Positions 22,555-22,802 of a stretch of 22,802 nt of DNA are shown here, in pieces. Both the position numbers and the translations under genes were made by a program. The stretch comes from Arthrobacter sp. (GTDB taxonomy: Bacteria > Actinomycetota > Actinomycetes > Actinomycetales > Micrococcaceae). Within the stretch, counting starts at the first letter, position 1, and every line of letters starts with the position of its first letter. The notes under the pieces are model-generated. The model saw only the letters and a program-made list of their open reading frames with translations. It was not told the origin of the DNA and did not search any database. Where the stretch lies: positions 1 through 22,802 of the forward strand of contig JASLBS010000005.1 in the NCBI GenBank assembly GCA_030146405.1. The letters are read 5' to 3'.

Positions 22555-22802
22555 GCAGGCAACGTATCCCGCTGATCACGGAGCTGCCGCTGGTCATCTG
22601 GCTGGTCCTGGTATGGGGGGCCCTCTGGCAGGACTTCAGCGTGGGCAACCTGGTCTTCGGAGCGATCATCGGCTACTTCGTCGTCAACTTCTTCTACCTA
22701 CCGCCGGTGGAGTTGACGGGGCGCTTCAACCCCCTGCTGGTGGTGCCGTTCCTCGGGCGTTTCCTGTACCAGCTCGTGACGGCAAGCTTCGAGGTGTTCT
22801 GG
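22551..22802 (+). CDS. mrpE: Mrp antiporter subunit E (3' end cut by window)
   Basis: 84 codons are present, starting MSRQRIPLITELPLVIWLVL, and the frame is open to the last base of the window. Two hydrophobic segments are followed by YLPPVELTGRFNPLLVVPFL and the TASFEVFW end, a pattern of MrpE. It starts by ATGA overlap with mrpD. The remainder, and mrpF and mrpG which normally follow, would lie beyond the window. Confidence 0.9.
   Translation, partial: MSRQRIPLITELPLVIWLVLVWGALWQDFSVGNLVFGAIIGYFVVNFFYLPPVELTGRFNPLLVVPFLGRFLYQLVTASFEVFW

Overview
The window is chromosomal DNA of a high-GC Gram-positive bacterium. The closest match I recognise is an actinobacterium of the Micrococcaceae (Arthrobacter-like). 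This rests on very GC-rich third codon positions, frequent GTG/TTG starts, apparently leaderless genes, an LpqY-SugABC trehalose importer, a Mycobacterium-type bifunctional Dcd, and the rpmB-rpmG-rpsN set of zinc-free ribosomal proteins. The genus is my inference. No phage, IS element, CRISPR array or integrase is visible.

Layout: (1) 1-710, a tight ribosomal protein operon rpmB-rpmG-rpsN, all three in the cysteine-poor zinc-independent form, closed by a long hairpin. (2) 982-1260, an HU nucleoid protein with a TTG start and its own terminator. (3) 1373-5505, a translationally coupled pair: a CopD-CtaG membrane fusion (copper handling and cytochrome oxidase assembly) and a thioredoxin/NHL-repeat protein like NHLRC2. 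(4) 5617-6708, a PRISE-like short-chain reductase. (5) 6743-8136 (minus), an unrecognised exported protein and a DUF3592-like membrane protein, perhaps preceded by a small leaderless ORF. (6) 8445-13008 (minus), a trehalose-type ABC importer in the order lpqY-sugA-sugB-sugC; its promoter region carries a pair of near-identical direct repeats. (7) 13186-13785 (minus), panD and a tRNA-Gly(CCC). (8) 13811-15228 (minus), an emfourin-type inhibitor coupled to a protealysin-like M4 metallopeptidase. (9) 15317-15892, dcd, convergent with (10) 15937-17325, an Atg22/UMF1-type MFS transporter. (11) 17481-22802, an Mrp cation/proton antiporter operon (MrpA-MrpB fusion, MrpC, MrpD, start of MrpE), cut by the window end.

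Most of this is ordinary conserved actinobacterial chromosome. Seams between co-transcribed genes are nearly all 1-4 nt stop/start overlaps (TAATG, ATGA, GTGA, TGATG), so translational coupling is the rule here. I do not see a clearly new defence, mobile or biosynthetic system. The best leads are the two-site operator candidate in front of lpqY, the CopD-CtaG/NHL-thioredoxin couple with a dyad over its start codon, the protease-inhibitor couple, and the possible leaderless small ORF before the DUF3592 gene.
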